Assembly (NCBI RefSeq): GCF_910592395.1
Contig: NC_088326.1
Coordinates: forward strand, 625,001 to 689,000
Reading direction: 5' to 3'
Length of the DNA: 64,000 bases
Origin: Lineus longissimus
Lineage: Eukaryota > Nemertea > Pilidiophora > Heteronemertea > Lineidae
The notes below the pieces were generated by a model. That model was not told the DNA's origin. It did not search any database and saw nothing but the letters and a program-made list of their open reading frames with translations. The position numbers and the translations under genes are program-made. Of the stretch, positions 12,901 through 28,937 are shown piece after piece; position 1 is the stretch's first letter, and the number at the start of each line of letters is the position of its first letter.

Positions 12901-13577
12901 GGGATTTCCCAAAATAGCCCACGCAAAAATGAAACTTGCAGACTTTCTTGGAAACCCCGCTATACAGAGTATCAGCACTACCAGGAGGCAATAACTTACT
13001 TTATTTCCTCTTGGCACTACCCAACAGTCATGCTAAACATCAAGAAACAAGATGATAATGCTGAAGTCTTACGAAGGTGTAGGTATGCCGGTGGCAGAAC
13101 ATGAGAGAGAAAATGTATCTCCTTCCATCTTATAGAGATGGGTTGGTTCAGACATCATGATCTCTGGAGGTACATGAAGAGACGCTGAAATTAGAGTTTC
13201 AAAAATGATGTTTGAATTAACGCAGTGTGCAACATCATCTTGGTAAGAAATGTAAACCAAAGTTTCTGCAGATTTGTGAATAACCTCAATTTACAAAAAT
13301 TAAAATCACAGCAAAATATTTTTGGATTGGAAAAAAAGGAAGTTTAATGTTCTACAGGGAGACTATTAACAACCTTTTACAAGAGGAAGCCGAGGTAATG
13401 CGTCTAAAACGGATACATCCCTGCATTAACTGGTACATGTGAAAGTGAATCCATAGACCAGCAACCAATTAACACCTGGTTGATCAGAGTGATATACGAG
13501 CATTATATACCTTCCTTTCCAAGCACGAGTGAAAACAACACAGCCAACAGCACAACTTGCAACAGCCTCTGCTTCAT
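6984..13577 (-). CDS. L1-like five-Ig transmembrane receptor with unknown cytoplasmic domain
   Basis: Fourteen exons join in frame to 906 residues: 13577-13511, 13184-13073, 12077-11914, 11762-11577, 11219-11091, 10753-10630, 10417-10083, 9725-9561, 9407-9081, 8891-8707, 8356-8249, 8132-7996, 7792-7627 and 7499-6984. Exon 1 encodes a signal peptide (MKQRLLQVVLLAVLFSLVLG). Ig domains lie at about 30-115, 118-218, 222-324, 325-427 and 428-530; most show the Cys, Trp and Y-x-C pattern (SCSATG...GVYQCIATN). Ig1 and Ig2, including GKLHLAYVKLSDG, resemble the L1/neuroglian family. Unlike L1 there are no FN3 repeats and no ankyrin-binding FIGQY motif. A transmembrane helix (about 551-579, WWLWLLILAAIIILILIL) is followed by a Cys cluster and a basic stop. 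The cytoplasmic part of about 330 residues is helical and rich in aromatic and charged residues, and I do not recognise it. Introns in the ectodomain are mostly phase 1. Adhesion or recognition is inferred; the tail's role is unknown. Confidence 0.85.
8399..8566. repeat. 23-bp tandem repeat, 6-7 copies
   Basis: GCACTCTACTACACTTGGTC-type units start at 8422, 8445, 8468, 8491 and 8514, exactly 23 bp apart, with decayed units on both sides. The array lies in the intron between the transmembrane exon and the first cytoplasmic exon of the Ig receptor, and creates spurious open frames in all three plus frames. Confidence 0.85.
9911..10048. repeat. 45-bp tandem repeat, about three copies
   Basis: GTTGGAGAGATACAGGTTCT begins at 9912 and 9957 and, with one change, at 10002. 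A fourth, shortened start lies at 10040. The array lies in the intron between the two exons of Ig4 of the receptor gene and ends about 35 bp from the donor of the upstream exon. Confidence 0.85.
12276..12749. mobile_element. 474-bp TA-flanked inverted-repeat element (second pogo-like family)
   Basis: The element is flanked by TA on both sides. It starts CAGCGGAACCCCGGTAACG and ends with the inverted TGTTACCAGGGTTCCACTG. The CAGY termini and TA duplication resemble the pogo/Tigger group, but the interior differs from the 180-bp family. No transposase frame is present. It sits in intron 2 of the Ig receptor gene. Confidence 0.7.
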
Positions 13578-13675
13578 GACGATGCCTGGAAATATAAAGG
13601 AGGAACCCACTTTTGACTAACAGTACAACCTAGGTCGGCGTCGCTATATAGGACACAGCATCTCTTCAAGTCAAC

Positions 13676-13741
13676 CTTCCTTTCCAAGTGGTATTGCCAG
13701 CGGCATGGCACAGACCACAGCAAATCTTCCAACAGCTTCAT
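13676..13741 (-). pseudogene. Degenerate duplicate of the receptor's signal-peptide exon
   Basis: The minus strand begins ATGAAGCTGTTGGAAG and ends CTTGGAAAGGAAG before GT, matching the ends of exon 1 at 13577-13511 (ATGAAGCAGAGGCTGTTG ... CTTGGAAAGGAAG, then GT). Length is 66 nt against 67, so it would splice one base out of frame with exon 2. The middle has diverged and encodes no clear signal peptide. It looks like a local duplication that decayed. Confidence 0.45.
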
Positions 13742-15129
13742 GTCTAGACGTCGCTGAAAAAAAAATTCTCATGTATTCTGCCCCCCTCCCCCCGCCTAGA
13801 GCCTAGTGCCCCTCTCTCAGGGCCAAGAGGTTAAATACAGCTCTGTTTGTGAGGAGGAGGTAAAGGGGTACACTGAAAATACTAATTAGCTGAAACCTGG
13901 TATGTATAGTATTTGTGCATCTATCTACATATTGAGCTGACCAGCCCATTCTCCAAACTTGATTCATTGTCATGTAAGGCAATCAGAAAGATTTTAGGGT
14001 CTTTGACATTTTTATCATCATCATCCATTTCAATACCATCAGCAGCATCGCAATATCAATCATCATCATCAATTTTCTCATCATTGTCATCATCATAACC
14101 CATTTCTTCATCAGCATCATCATCAGCATCATCATCAGCATCAGCATCATCATCAGCATCAGCATCAGCATCAGCATCAGCATCAGCATCAGCATCATCA
14201 TCATCATCAGCATCAGCATCATCATCATCATCAGCATCATCATCAGCATCATATCATGATCATCATGATCCATCTTATAATCATCAGCATCTTCATCATC
14301 ATCATCATCATCAGCATCATCATCATCATCATCATTCATTTTCTCATCATCAACAGCATCGTCATCATCAATCATGCAATGTCATCATTCATCTCTTCAA
14401 ACTGGCCCCCAATTATTCGGCCTATATACACTATAATACAGGCCTGATGAACAAAAGATGATAAGATATGATTGAATATGAGGTCAGTTTCGATATCAAT
14501 TTCCATTCATTTCTTTCTATTCATGCATCTGTTCATAACTGGTTCATTAGGTCACAGATAATATGGGAAATATCACAACATGATGGTTACTGACCTGTAG
14601 TCCCTATTGAACTAAAGCAATTCTGTCCAAACTGCCTAACATAGGTGATTTAGAGGGTTAAATTTGGGTACCTATTGAATTTATTGTGTCGTCAATAGAT
14701 GGATACATTTCGTCGCATTCGGAATGACTCATCATGATGGAGAATGAGGTTTACCGAATGATATCTAAAGTGGTGCCATCTCTGAAATGATAGGGGAACC
14801 AACCAAAACTCTTTCACCAGTCTCGCCATTCACTCACTACAGCGACTGGTACTTGACGGCATTTCACTCGTCATGAACTAGAATAGGGGGCGTTGGCTTC
14901 CGGTGTCCGGTCAGGTGTTTCTCACAAAGATGGGCAACCTCGAGAGATGGAATACCAGCGCGCTCGGTATTGACAGTGCATCCGCTGTATGCACGGCTCG
15001 TCTCGAGTAAAACCCACTTGGACGCAAGGTTCTTCATAGAACAAAACAAAACAAAATGGTGGTTGTTTTCGTTTTGTGACTAATTCTTTCGAATAAATTC
15101 ACCTTCCGTCCGCCCAAATTGATGAAAAT
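13742..15129. other. Shared 5' region of the divergent Ig genes
   Basis: The start codons at 13577 (-) and 15130 (+) face away from each other across about 1.55 kb. Apart from the decayed exon copy and the CAT trinucleotide tract, I see no coding sequence. I could not identify a TATA box or a defined factor site. Confidence 0.5.
14010..14375. repeat. ATC/AGC trinucleotide microsatellite, about 360 bp
   Basis: The tract consists of interrupted CATCAT and CAGCAT runs. It generates long artificial open frames on both strands (Ile/Ser-rich on plus; Met, Leu or Asp-rich on minus) that are not genes. It lies between the start sites of the two divergent Ig genes. Confidence 0.9.
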
Positions 15130-18100
15130 ATGATTGTAATGTGGTTAGGAAGTTTCAGCAGATTTTGGGGCTTCTGTGTGTGCCTCTTGATCACATGTGT
15201 AGTCCGGAATGGTGAGTGGAAGACGGATGAATGATTATTATTTAGGCCGCGGCTATTCTAACGACGAACCCTAAGTACAATAACATGCTAATGCATTATA
15301 TATACAAACTACTTGCTATTCTTACGACGATCATTTTCACCTTTGGGCCTTAATCATAACCCTAACGCCAACCCTGACCCTGACCCTTACCCCCAGCACT
15401 AACCTGGTTAGTAATTAGTTGGAACTGATCGCTAATTTTGATATCGCCTGGCTTGGGTGGGTGGCCTTGTGGATACACTCTGCCTACCACACGGTAGACC
15501 TGAGCGCATTTTAAGCGCTTTTTTAAGCGCTTATGAGTGCATAAACCCTTTTCTCATTTCCTCTATTCACAGCCAATGCAGATATGAACCTCGTAATTGA
15601 AGGAAGTAATCCTCTAGAAAAGTTCACAGAAGATTCCTTTTCAATCACGTGCAAGGCTGAGGGGATAAATATAGATTCAAGTTACCGGCCGAAGTTGGAA
15701 TGGTGGAATCCCAGTAATACACAAAACCGACCACTCACAGATGCTGACATCTCGCGGTAGTAAGTATAAACTCTTTTACTTTTAGACTTGACTTGAGGTG
15801 GTCCATGGTACGTATCATTGAAGTCTAACATGGTACAATATTGACCCCATTTTTGTCTTCTGCAGTAATGGTCGCCTGGAGGTATTGGAAAAGGGCAGAA
15901 TATTAAAGTTGACCTTCATTCAAATCCAAGGAGACGCTGGAGGAACTTACGAATGCCGTGGCACGGCGCAGGATGGCAGTGTCCAGAGCCATAAAGTTCA
16001 ATTGATTCTAAGAGGTGAGTGATTACCCTCGGATATCATTATTGTATCATAACAATAACATGTATTGTAAGAGGTACTTCTTGGCAAGAAATATTGGAGT
16101 TGAAATGAGTTATGGTTGATAAAATTCCTGTTTGCAATGTTACTACATTCATTCCATTCCTTATCATTTAATTTTTCCAGAGAAAATAACATTCAAGGAC
16201 ACCCCGTTGGAACAGTACCCGATCGACGGGACGGTTGATGCTGTTATTAGATGTACTGTGTTTGGTTCACCACCGCCTGAGGTATATTGGCTGGTAAATA
16301 AAACCAAAATCGACTTCGCTGCACCAAATAGTAAGTGTTATGGATGAAGCTACCTTAGTTGGCACTAATCTCTTACGGTCAAGATCACTGGTATTAGGTC
16401 CTGTCTGTTTAATTTTACCCTCTTCCGTAATCAGCACACCTTTCAGGGGTTTCCACTTGCCGTAGCATAGATAATACAGAGCAACCATTATTAAGTAACT
16501 TTCTCAAAATGACAGACAGCGTGTCTGACTTTGATTTGGCAGTGTTCAAGCTGCTCCCTGTCAAGTTATTGAACCTTCACCTTATCTCTACAGGTCGATA
16601 CTATGCATATACTGACGGCCTTCACATTACGAACATCAATTCAAAGGACAACGCTAATTACACGTGTCGGGCGTCAGTGAGGTTGTCAACTGGAGAGAAA
16701 CTATTTGAGGCAGAGATCCGTGTCGTCGTGGCTGGTAAGTCGTGATATTCATGTTGCCGTAACATTGTCATGGCGTAGGCTTGGTATCAACCTCAGAGCA
16801 GCAATATTCAATATTCAAGCCGTCAAAAGTTTATTTTTGTAGTGTTCAACCTCAGTTTTTGAGAAAAGCCAAACTAATAGTGGAGTAGAATGATGCTTAC
16901 AAACAAATCTTCTCAAAATTTGTTTCCAATTCCATTTTCAGTGAAGCCAGTGTTTGCCCCTGGGTACGAGGTTCAAGTTGTCGATATGCCGATCGTGAAG
17001 AGAATGACCCGAATACGATGTCACGCAGAGATCGGGAAGCCGATACCCGAGTACTTTTTCTACAAAGTAAGCTCTAACCTTAAGTTAATCACACCGCAGA
17101 CAAGCAGTTTTTGCTGCAAGCAATACATATTGCATGTCTCTGCAATACAAATTGCGAGTCAGGAGATTAGTTAGTAAGAGCACTCGGCTGTTTTTTACTG
17201 TTTTTATCTCAGTCCTTGAGCAAGTCACTTAACCATACCTGTTGCTCATTCAAAGCCCGGAGTGCATATATTTTACAATTACTTTTTCAGAAAAATCGTC
17301 CTAACGATGAAATCAATGGTGGTCGTTTTAAAGTGAGTCAAAATGCAGGACCCAATCAAAACCTTGGGGAATTGGAGATACGGGACATCCAGACTGAAGA
17401 TGGCGGACTTTATACTTGTCGTGCAGTAAACAAGGCTGGGAGCACAGATATTACGTTCAATTTAAAAGTTGTTGGTAAGTGCGGAGCGATCTCTTATCAT
17501 GATGTGATGGGAGATGTCACTGTGAACGCATTCTAGAATCCACATGTGGCAAATCTCCAACTAAAACCATATCTAAAAGCATAATTTACAACAAATTTCA
17601 GTGTTTGGTTTGAGCATTTAGAATTTGAGATGACCATGAAGCTGATGGTCTATCAAAAATATACCTCAAATGTTGTCGAATACTTGAGCCTGTAGCCTAG
17701 GCTAGGTTTTCATGGCAATTTAGCAACACTTGAATTTGAACTTTTGATTTCCAGAACCCCCAGAGCTGTACAGAATGGATAACCAGACGTATCCATTGGT
17801 TACAGGCAAAGAGAAGATCAAGGGGTCGCTGACCTGTATGATCAGGGCCGACCCGACGCCTGGTCTTCAGTTCCACAAAGTTGGGGAACAGCAGCCGTAC
17901 GTGACGGGAGTCCAACCGGTAAGATTTATCACTTTGATCAGTTGAAGTTAGGAATTGACAGCCCACACTGGGCTCTACCGAATTTGAAGTCATCACTGGA
18001 GAAATTCACCATCGAAAAAACTCGGGGCGCCATACTAAAAGTCATAAATCAAATCTCTCACTTGGGTACAATAGTTTTAGTCATGCAAGAACTCTTCTAT

Positions 18101-20619
18101 CGTTTCAGAATGATCCACGCATCAACGTCAGACTGTTCCAACCCCAGGGATTGGACTACCGTTACGCGGGAATCACGCTGGAGATTAACAACCTCACACC
18201 AGAAGATTCTCACAACTACACGTGCGTTGCTACAAATCCTGCTGAAACGAGACGATGGAACGGCACAATCACTGTCCAATGTAAGAGCCGAATATTTCTT
18301 TCCACGGTTAAGAAATTTTCCAAACTTGCTTCTTTGACAGTTATCTTAAAGGTGAATGAAGGCAGGAGCTGGGGTGGGGGTCAATTGATGGTTTGCAAGT
18401 GAATGTTAAGTTCCTAATATAGATTCAGAAAGAAGAAACAAGATAAGGTCTGTTGTTTTTACCATATTTAGCGCTACCTATTTGGACCTAAAGTCAGCCA
18501 GTTTGTCAGCGATTCCAAATCTAACCTTATAGATTTCTTTCTTTCCAGACCGACCGAATCTGAGTAAAACAGAAAACTACACATACAGCTGGATCGGTAA
18601 CATAAAAAATCTGACATGTATCGCAATGGGGGAACCTATCCCCATATTTCAGTGGTGGCATCGGGGTGAAATGATCATCACAGGACGCAACTCAACGTTC
18701 AAAGTCTACAATGAGACTACTGTCAGTAAGTTACAGGTAGGTGTCGTTCAGGTGGAGGTATGGTGTTATTCAGGATGCCAGGATCATATTGGTCTGTTGA
18801 GGACAAGGTCGCAAACAAGAGCACGGATATGCTCACTTTTAGAGAATGTAGAATAAACGCAGCCTTTTGTGTCAACATGACTTTTATGGATTAATAATCG
18901 CTCTCTGTCTTCAGATTGACATCCCGAAGGAGGTGAGTCCATCCAAGTGGTACTGGGTGTTTGGTGTCTACAGTTGTAATGCCAGTAACATCATTGGAGT
19001 GGACAGTCACCTCATCGAGCTCCGTAAAGCCATTGAACCAGAGCGACCAGACTCGGTCAACGTTATCGCTGATACACCACGGACGGTGACGTTCAAGGCA
19101 GTCGGTCCGAACCGACCGAATCAGATAGCGATACTTGGTTATATCATTGAGTATAAAGAGGTCGATGACAGAGCAGGGGCCTACAAGGGGAGGATGGCAT
19201 TCGCTTGGAGTAAGTACAGATGATGGCCGGTTATTTTGTGTTGCATGGTTTGAGTTTGTGTCCGATGACATTTGGTAAACATCTCACCTTGTTTGTATCC
19301 TTGGTATACGTTCTCTTTCCAGATGAAACCCTCAAGATGTATGACCTCTTGCCGACCAATGTCTACATCTTCAGGACTACGGCTTACAACCCTGTCGGGA
19401 ACAGCCAGCAGGCTATCGAGATAAGGCACACCATGGCAGACATAAGTAAGGATTCCCTATTCCTCTCTTCTTCTTCAGATCTTATAATTCAGTTGAAAAG
19501 GTTTTTTTGGAAAAATACCCATTTTGTTTTTCTGCACTCCAAAAGGCAATATCATGATGCCATATGAAGCAAAAACATTTTTAGTGCCAGCAATCTTTAA
19601 TTTTGAATATCTTGATATAAAGGTGTGTTTACAGGTATGCCTGTGGAAGTTGGCCAACTACATTTTGAGGATTTTCCTCAGAAGACGCGAATCATAATTG
19701 GTAATCTTAATCGTAATCGAACTGATCTTCTCTTTTCAAGGGAAACCATATCCGATCATCCTGACATCCAAAAACGTCAGCACATATCCGTATTTCTACG
19801 AGATGCAGTGGGACGAGCCTGATAATGGCGGCCGTGGGATCACCAAGTTCTTTATTGGCTATAGAATGGTACGTAGGGCTTGGTGAAGCGCTCAAGAGTC
19901 GAGGGGAAGGGCTTCGGTGACAAAGAAAATCAAAAATGGCATTTTTTACTCATTTGAGAGTCGTGGAGGTGACATATAGCCATGAACAAGGTCACATTTT
20001 GAGAACTTGTCTTCCCACTTAAGAAAATCTGTAAGTCTTGATTAAGGAAGTCAAACAGGTAAATGTAACTCTTTCCAGGTGGAAGTTGACCCTGCAAATG
20101 AGACTATGGTCATATCCGATGGTGATTGGACCAAGCTCGAGGCCAAACTCAATCCAAAACTGCATCGATACCGGCTCAAAAACCTGAAAGCCAATCGTTA
20201 TTACGAGGTGGATATCCAGGCAGAGAATGTTTTGGGGAAGTCTGAGATTACGGGGGCTAGCCAGATGGTGTTCAGGACATTACAAGGTAGGTGTCTCTGA
20301 AAAGTCTCGTGGAATGGAAGTTTTTATCGTCGTCATCATTATTACTAGCATCGTAACCATATTGGACTTAAGCCAGAGATATGGAGTCCGCTCTAGGCTA
20401 CTGTCACCTGTGTGGGATAAAAACCTGGTTTATAAACTTGACAAGACTGATGTCTTTCAATGTAAGAGAACTTATCGCAAGCACTTCACTAATCTTTCCT
20501 TGTTGTCTATTGCAGCCACTGATGGTGAAACTGGCCCGATCATCGCAGCCAGCTCAAAAGTTCATCTCTACGCACAAGCTCTGGTTCTGACGATAGTGAT
20601 GACTTTCTTACTCAGCTAA
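15130..20619 (+). CDS. NCAM/fasciclin-II-like GPI-anchored adhesion protein
   Basis: Fifteen exons give 799 residues: 15130-15211, 15573-15759, 15866-16014, 16181-16330, 16594-16734, 16942-17066, 17291-17474, 17755-17918, 18109-18280, 18549-18736, 18915-19209, 19323-19445, 19741-19868, 20079-20286 and 20516-20619. A hydrophobic N-terminus (MIVMWLG...CVCLLITCVV) serves as signal peptide. Five Ig domains follow at about 33-137, 140-235, 238-338, 340-450 and 452-545, each with paired Cys (YECRG, YTCRA, YTCRAVN, YTCVATN, YSCNASN). Two FN3 domains lie at about 548-650 and 655-763. Each domain is built mainly from two exons, as in the NCAM family. The last exon ends in a hydrophobic stretch (ALVLTIVMTFLLS) with no cytoplasmic residues, predicting GPI attachment. 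Many N-x-S/T sites fit a surface glycoprotein. Orthology among NCAM, fasciclin II and ApCAM is not resolved here. Confidence 0.88.
17155..17270 (+). mobile_element. SINE-like fragment in an NCAM-like intron
   Basis: A region with a tRNA-like A box (AGTTAGTAAGAGCACTCGGC) is followed by CTCAGTCCTTGAGCAAGTCA. The second block recurs, as GAGTCCTTGAGCAAGACACT, in the minus-strand element at 51668-51850. It lies between the two exons of Ig3. Boundaries are approximate. Confidence 0.45.
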
Positions 20620-20868
20620 GGTCAAGCGCTGTGATGACACTTTCTGAAGATCTCGTGGTTTTTCTGGCAAAGTGAAAGCAAAATATTGACGATTTTGACT
20701 TTTGGTCAAACATTTAAAATGTTACAAAAGTTTGTTGAACATCTTTCAAATGATAATTCAGTTCTATTTTAAGATTTTCAAAGGAAAACAATCACTAAAA
20801 TTATTTCTGTATCATTGCGTAAAATGTCACTCTTTTGTGGCAGTTTGGGTGCTATTTGATTGATGTTA

Positions 20869-21287
20869 CAGAGGAACCTCCCATAGCGGACACCTCTGTT
20901 AGCAGGACACTTTCTCTATTAAGAACGCTGATTTTGGTCCCAAATTTGTCATTTCCATTCAATTTGACCCTTACGATTGTCTGGGGGTGTCCTTAACACC
21001 TTCAGCGCCGAACCACGTAGATCTACGTGGCCCAAATCCCCCCCTCTTTGAGCTGGTTATCGGAGTCTCATGGACTTCAGGAAAGAACTATGCCATCGCC
21101 ATCTTCAGGGCAAGGTAGGAACTGAAAAGACCTTTTCTTGTTCCAGCCTTGCCCTGAAGATGGCGATGGCGTAGTTCTTTCATGAAGTCCATGAGACTCT
21201 GATAACCAGCTCAAAGGGGAGGGGGCCTTTGGGTCACGTAGATCTACGTGGTTCGGCGCTAAAGGTGTTAATAGAGAGGTTCTCCTG
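20869..21287 (-). mobile_element. Pogo-like MITE (copy B) interrupted by another element
   Basis: A TA-flanked element starts CAGAGGAACCTCCCATAGC and ends GAGAGGTTCTCCTG. Inner sequence such as TTTTGGTCCCAAATTTG matches copies A and E in reverse. It is split at a TTAA by a 271-bp palindrome (20997-21267). Removing the insert and one TTAA restores GTGTCCTTAATAGAGAGGTT, as in the uninterrupted copies. Confidence 0.8.
20997..21267. mobile_element. Near-perfect palindromic MITE with TTAA target duplication
   Basis: Left and right arms of about 120 bp are inverted copies (CACCTTCAGCGCCGAACCAC against GTTCGGCGCTAAAGGTG reversed), with a spacer of about 30 bp. TTAA flanks both ends (20993-20996 and 21268-21271), the signature target of piggyBac transposases. 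It carries no open frame. Assignment to piggyBac rests on the target site and terminus style, not on a transposase. Confidence 0.8.
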
Positions 21288-22300
21288 TAGTTTCTCTGCC
21301 AGTTCACAGAGACATACTAGTGATCAAGTTGAATGGGTGTCGAGATCTATTGTTGACCGTGGTACTCCTGATAAAGACACCAACATGACTAAGAGAAGCA
21401 TGGTAACTTTGCTACCCATATGTGCCATAGGATTCCTGATTGTATTGATTGTGTAGTCTATGATTCACTAACAAAATGAAACGAGGACAATGTATATGTT
21501 ATATGCAATAGTAGTATTTTGTATTTTGCTGGTCATATTGAACTTTCAAACTCCTTGGTGTACTGTAAACCTGGTAATACTTTTCGAAAATGTCTGGCCT
21601 CAAAGCAGAAAATCTACTGGTAATTGAAATGACAGTTGAAGGGTTTGAGAATGCTCATTCCCAGTTATGCCAGAGTTGAAATTGCAAAACCAGTGAAAAA
21701 ATATCACATCCAACCTTTAGAAATTAGTTTAGATGAGCTTTGACAATATTGTCTTTAATATCCAAGTGGAGGTGATTTTTGTCCTCGGGTTTTTCTGAGG
21801 CGGTTTCTTCAAACTGGTTCTACGTACACCAGCGATCAGAGCCCTGTGGTCTTATGTTGGGGTGTTCAGGTGATGTGCAACATTGTTAGTCTCCCTGGTA
21901 TACATATGCAAATGCCTGGACAAAGGCCTTGGCAAGTCCATGTCAGATTTCCCCCAGGTGTATGTCAGACCAGTGTGTGTTATTCTGTACATGTATATTT
22001 AGTTTGTTGTAATGAAAAGTAGACAGTCCATTTATCATGGCCATTTGTATATACAAATTCATATCATAAAGCTGCACATTCGTCCATTGATTAAAACATT
22101 CCATTTTAGTAAAATAGTTCCGCCTGAAGTTCCAATGGTAACTCTTATTGAGTTCCAATTGTAAAGTATTTTGTCCAGTGTCATTTTGAAGAGGAAATAT
22201 TGTACAGCATTCAGAGTATTTTTATACGTCTACCGGTATGTGTACAGAATTTTTTAATTCATTCTGTCAGTTTTTCCTGAAATGTACATATCATTCATTT

Positions 22301-22306
22301 AATAAA
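22301..22306 (+). other. Polyadenylation signal AATAAA
   Basis: A canonical hexamer 1.68 kb downstream of the NCAM-like stop codon. It is the likely 3' end signal of that gene. Confidence 0.45.
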
Positions 22307-22419
22307 TTCATATCAAATATTTCCCCAACTGTTGTGTTGTCCTCTGTGCCTATGCTCAATTTCAACAGCGTTTTTTATGGTGTGTAATCAGAGAATAGTA
22401 GAGTAGTCTCAGAACATTG

Positions 22420-22655
22420 AAGTTCCTTGTCACATTCAGGTTAAATGGAGACAAGTGTATGGAGGACAGTCCCGTGTTGGGCACATCAGAGCTGAGATTG
22501 GGTGTGAAGCAGTCTCAGATCATATATTTAACCTGGATGTGACAAGGATCATGTAGAGATAACTGCATGGATATGAAGGACGGTCTCCACTTGATGTTCT
22601 TTGTCACATTCAGGTTAAATCGAGACAAGTGTCTGGATGTGAAGGACCGTCTCAA
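22420..22655. repeat. Diverged direct and inverted repeat copies
   Basis: TTGTCACATTCAGGTTAAAT followed by GAGACAAGTG occurs at about 22427 and again at about 22605. An inverted copy, ATTTAACCTGGATGTGACAA, lies between them at about 22525. The arrangement suggests a small inverted-repeat or tandem-derived element just past the MCM3 3' end. Confidence 0.55.
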
Positions 22656-22949
22656 AGGTAGCGGAGCACCAGGTGAATTCATTCTCCAAGAAGACTGTTT
22701 GGGGTCCAATTGATACTGAAGACAATCCAATGAAAAGTCAAGATAAACTTTACAAAATGTTTTATATTTAAGTACACTTGGTAAGTACATCAGATCACTC
22801 AAAAGACTCTCCCTCAGGTGTACAATAGACTATAAAGGTATAAATGCATTATTGGTATGTAAATCTTCGAAATGACAAAGATACAAAATGAATGTTTTAC
22901 ACAAAGCACAATATGTTCAAATGTTTTTGAAGTTGATTCAAATCGGTCC

Positions 22950-28937
<5,988 letters not shown>

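Larger units (their letters stand above)
20620..22949. other. 3' UTR and convergent intergenic region (NCAM-like and MCM3)
   Basis: The NCAM-like gene and MCM3 converge here. A canonical AATAAA at 22301-22306 would give the plus-strand gene a 3' UTR of about 1.7 kb containing the nested MITEs. No coding sequence is seen. A diverged repeat family occupies 22420-22655. Confidence 0.5.

Noticed and set aside
13983-14447. Long open frames rich in Met/Asp (minus) and Ile/Ser (plus)
   Set aside because: They are translations of the CAT/CAG microsatellite and have no gene-like features.
15345-15400. Telomere-like CCCTAA/CCCTGA stretch
   Set aside because: The units are too few and too irregular (AACCCTAACGCCAACCCTGA) for an interstitial telomere tract.
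15462-15510. Possible tRNA A box (GTGGCCTTGTGGATACA)
   Set aside because: No B box or cloverleaf follows, so neither a tRNA nor a SINE can be supported.
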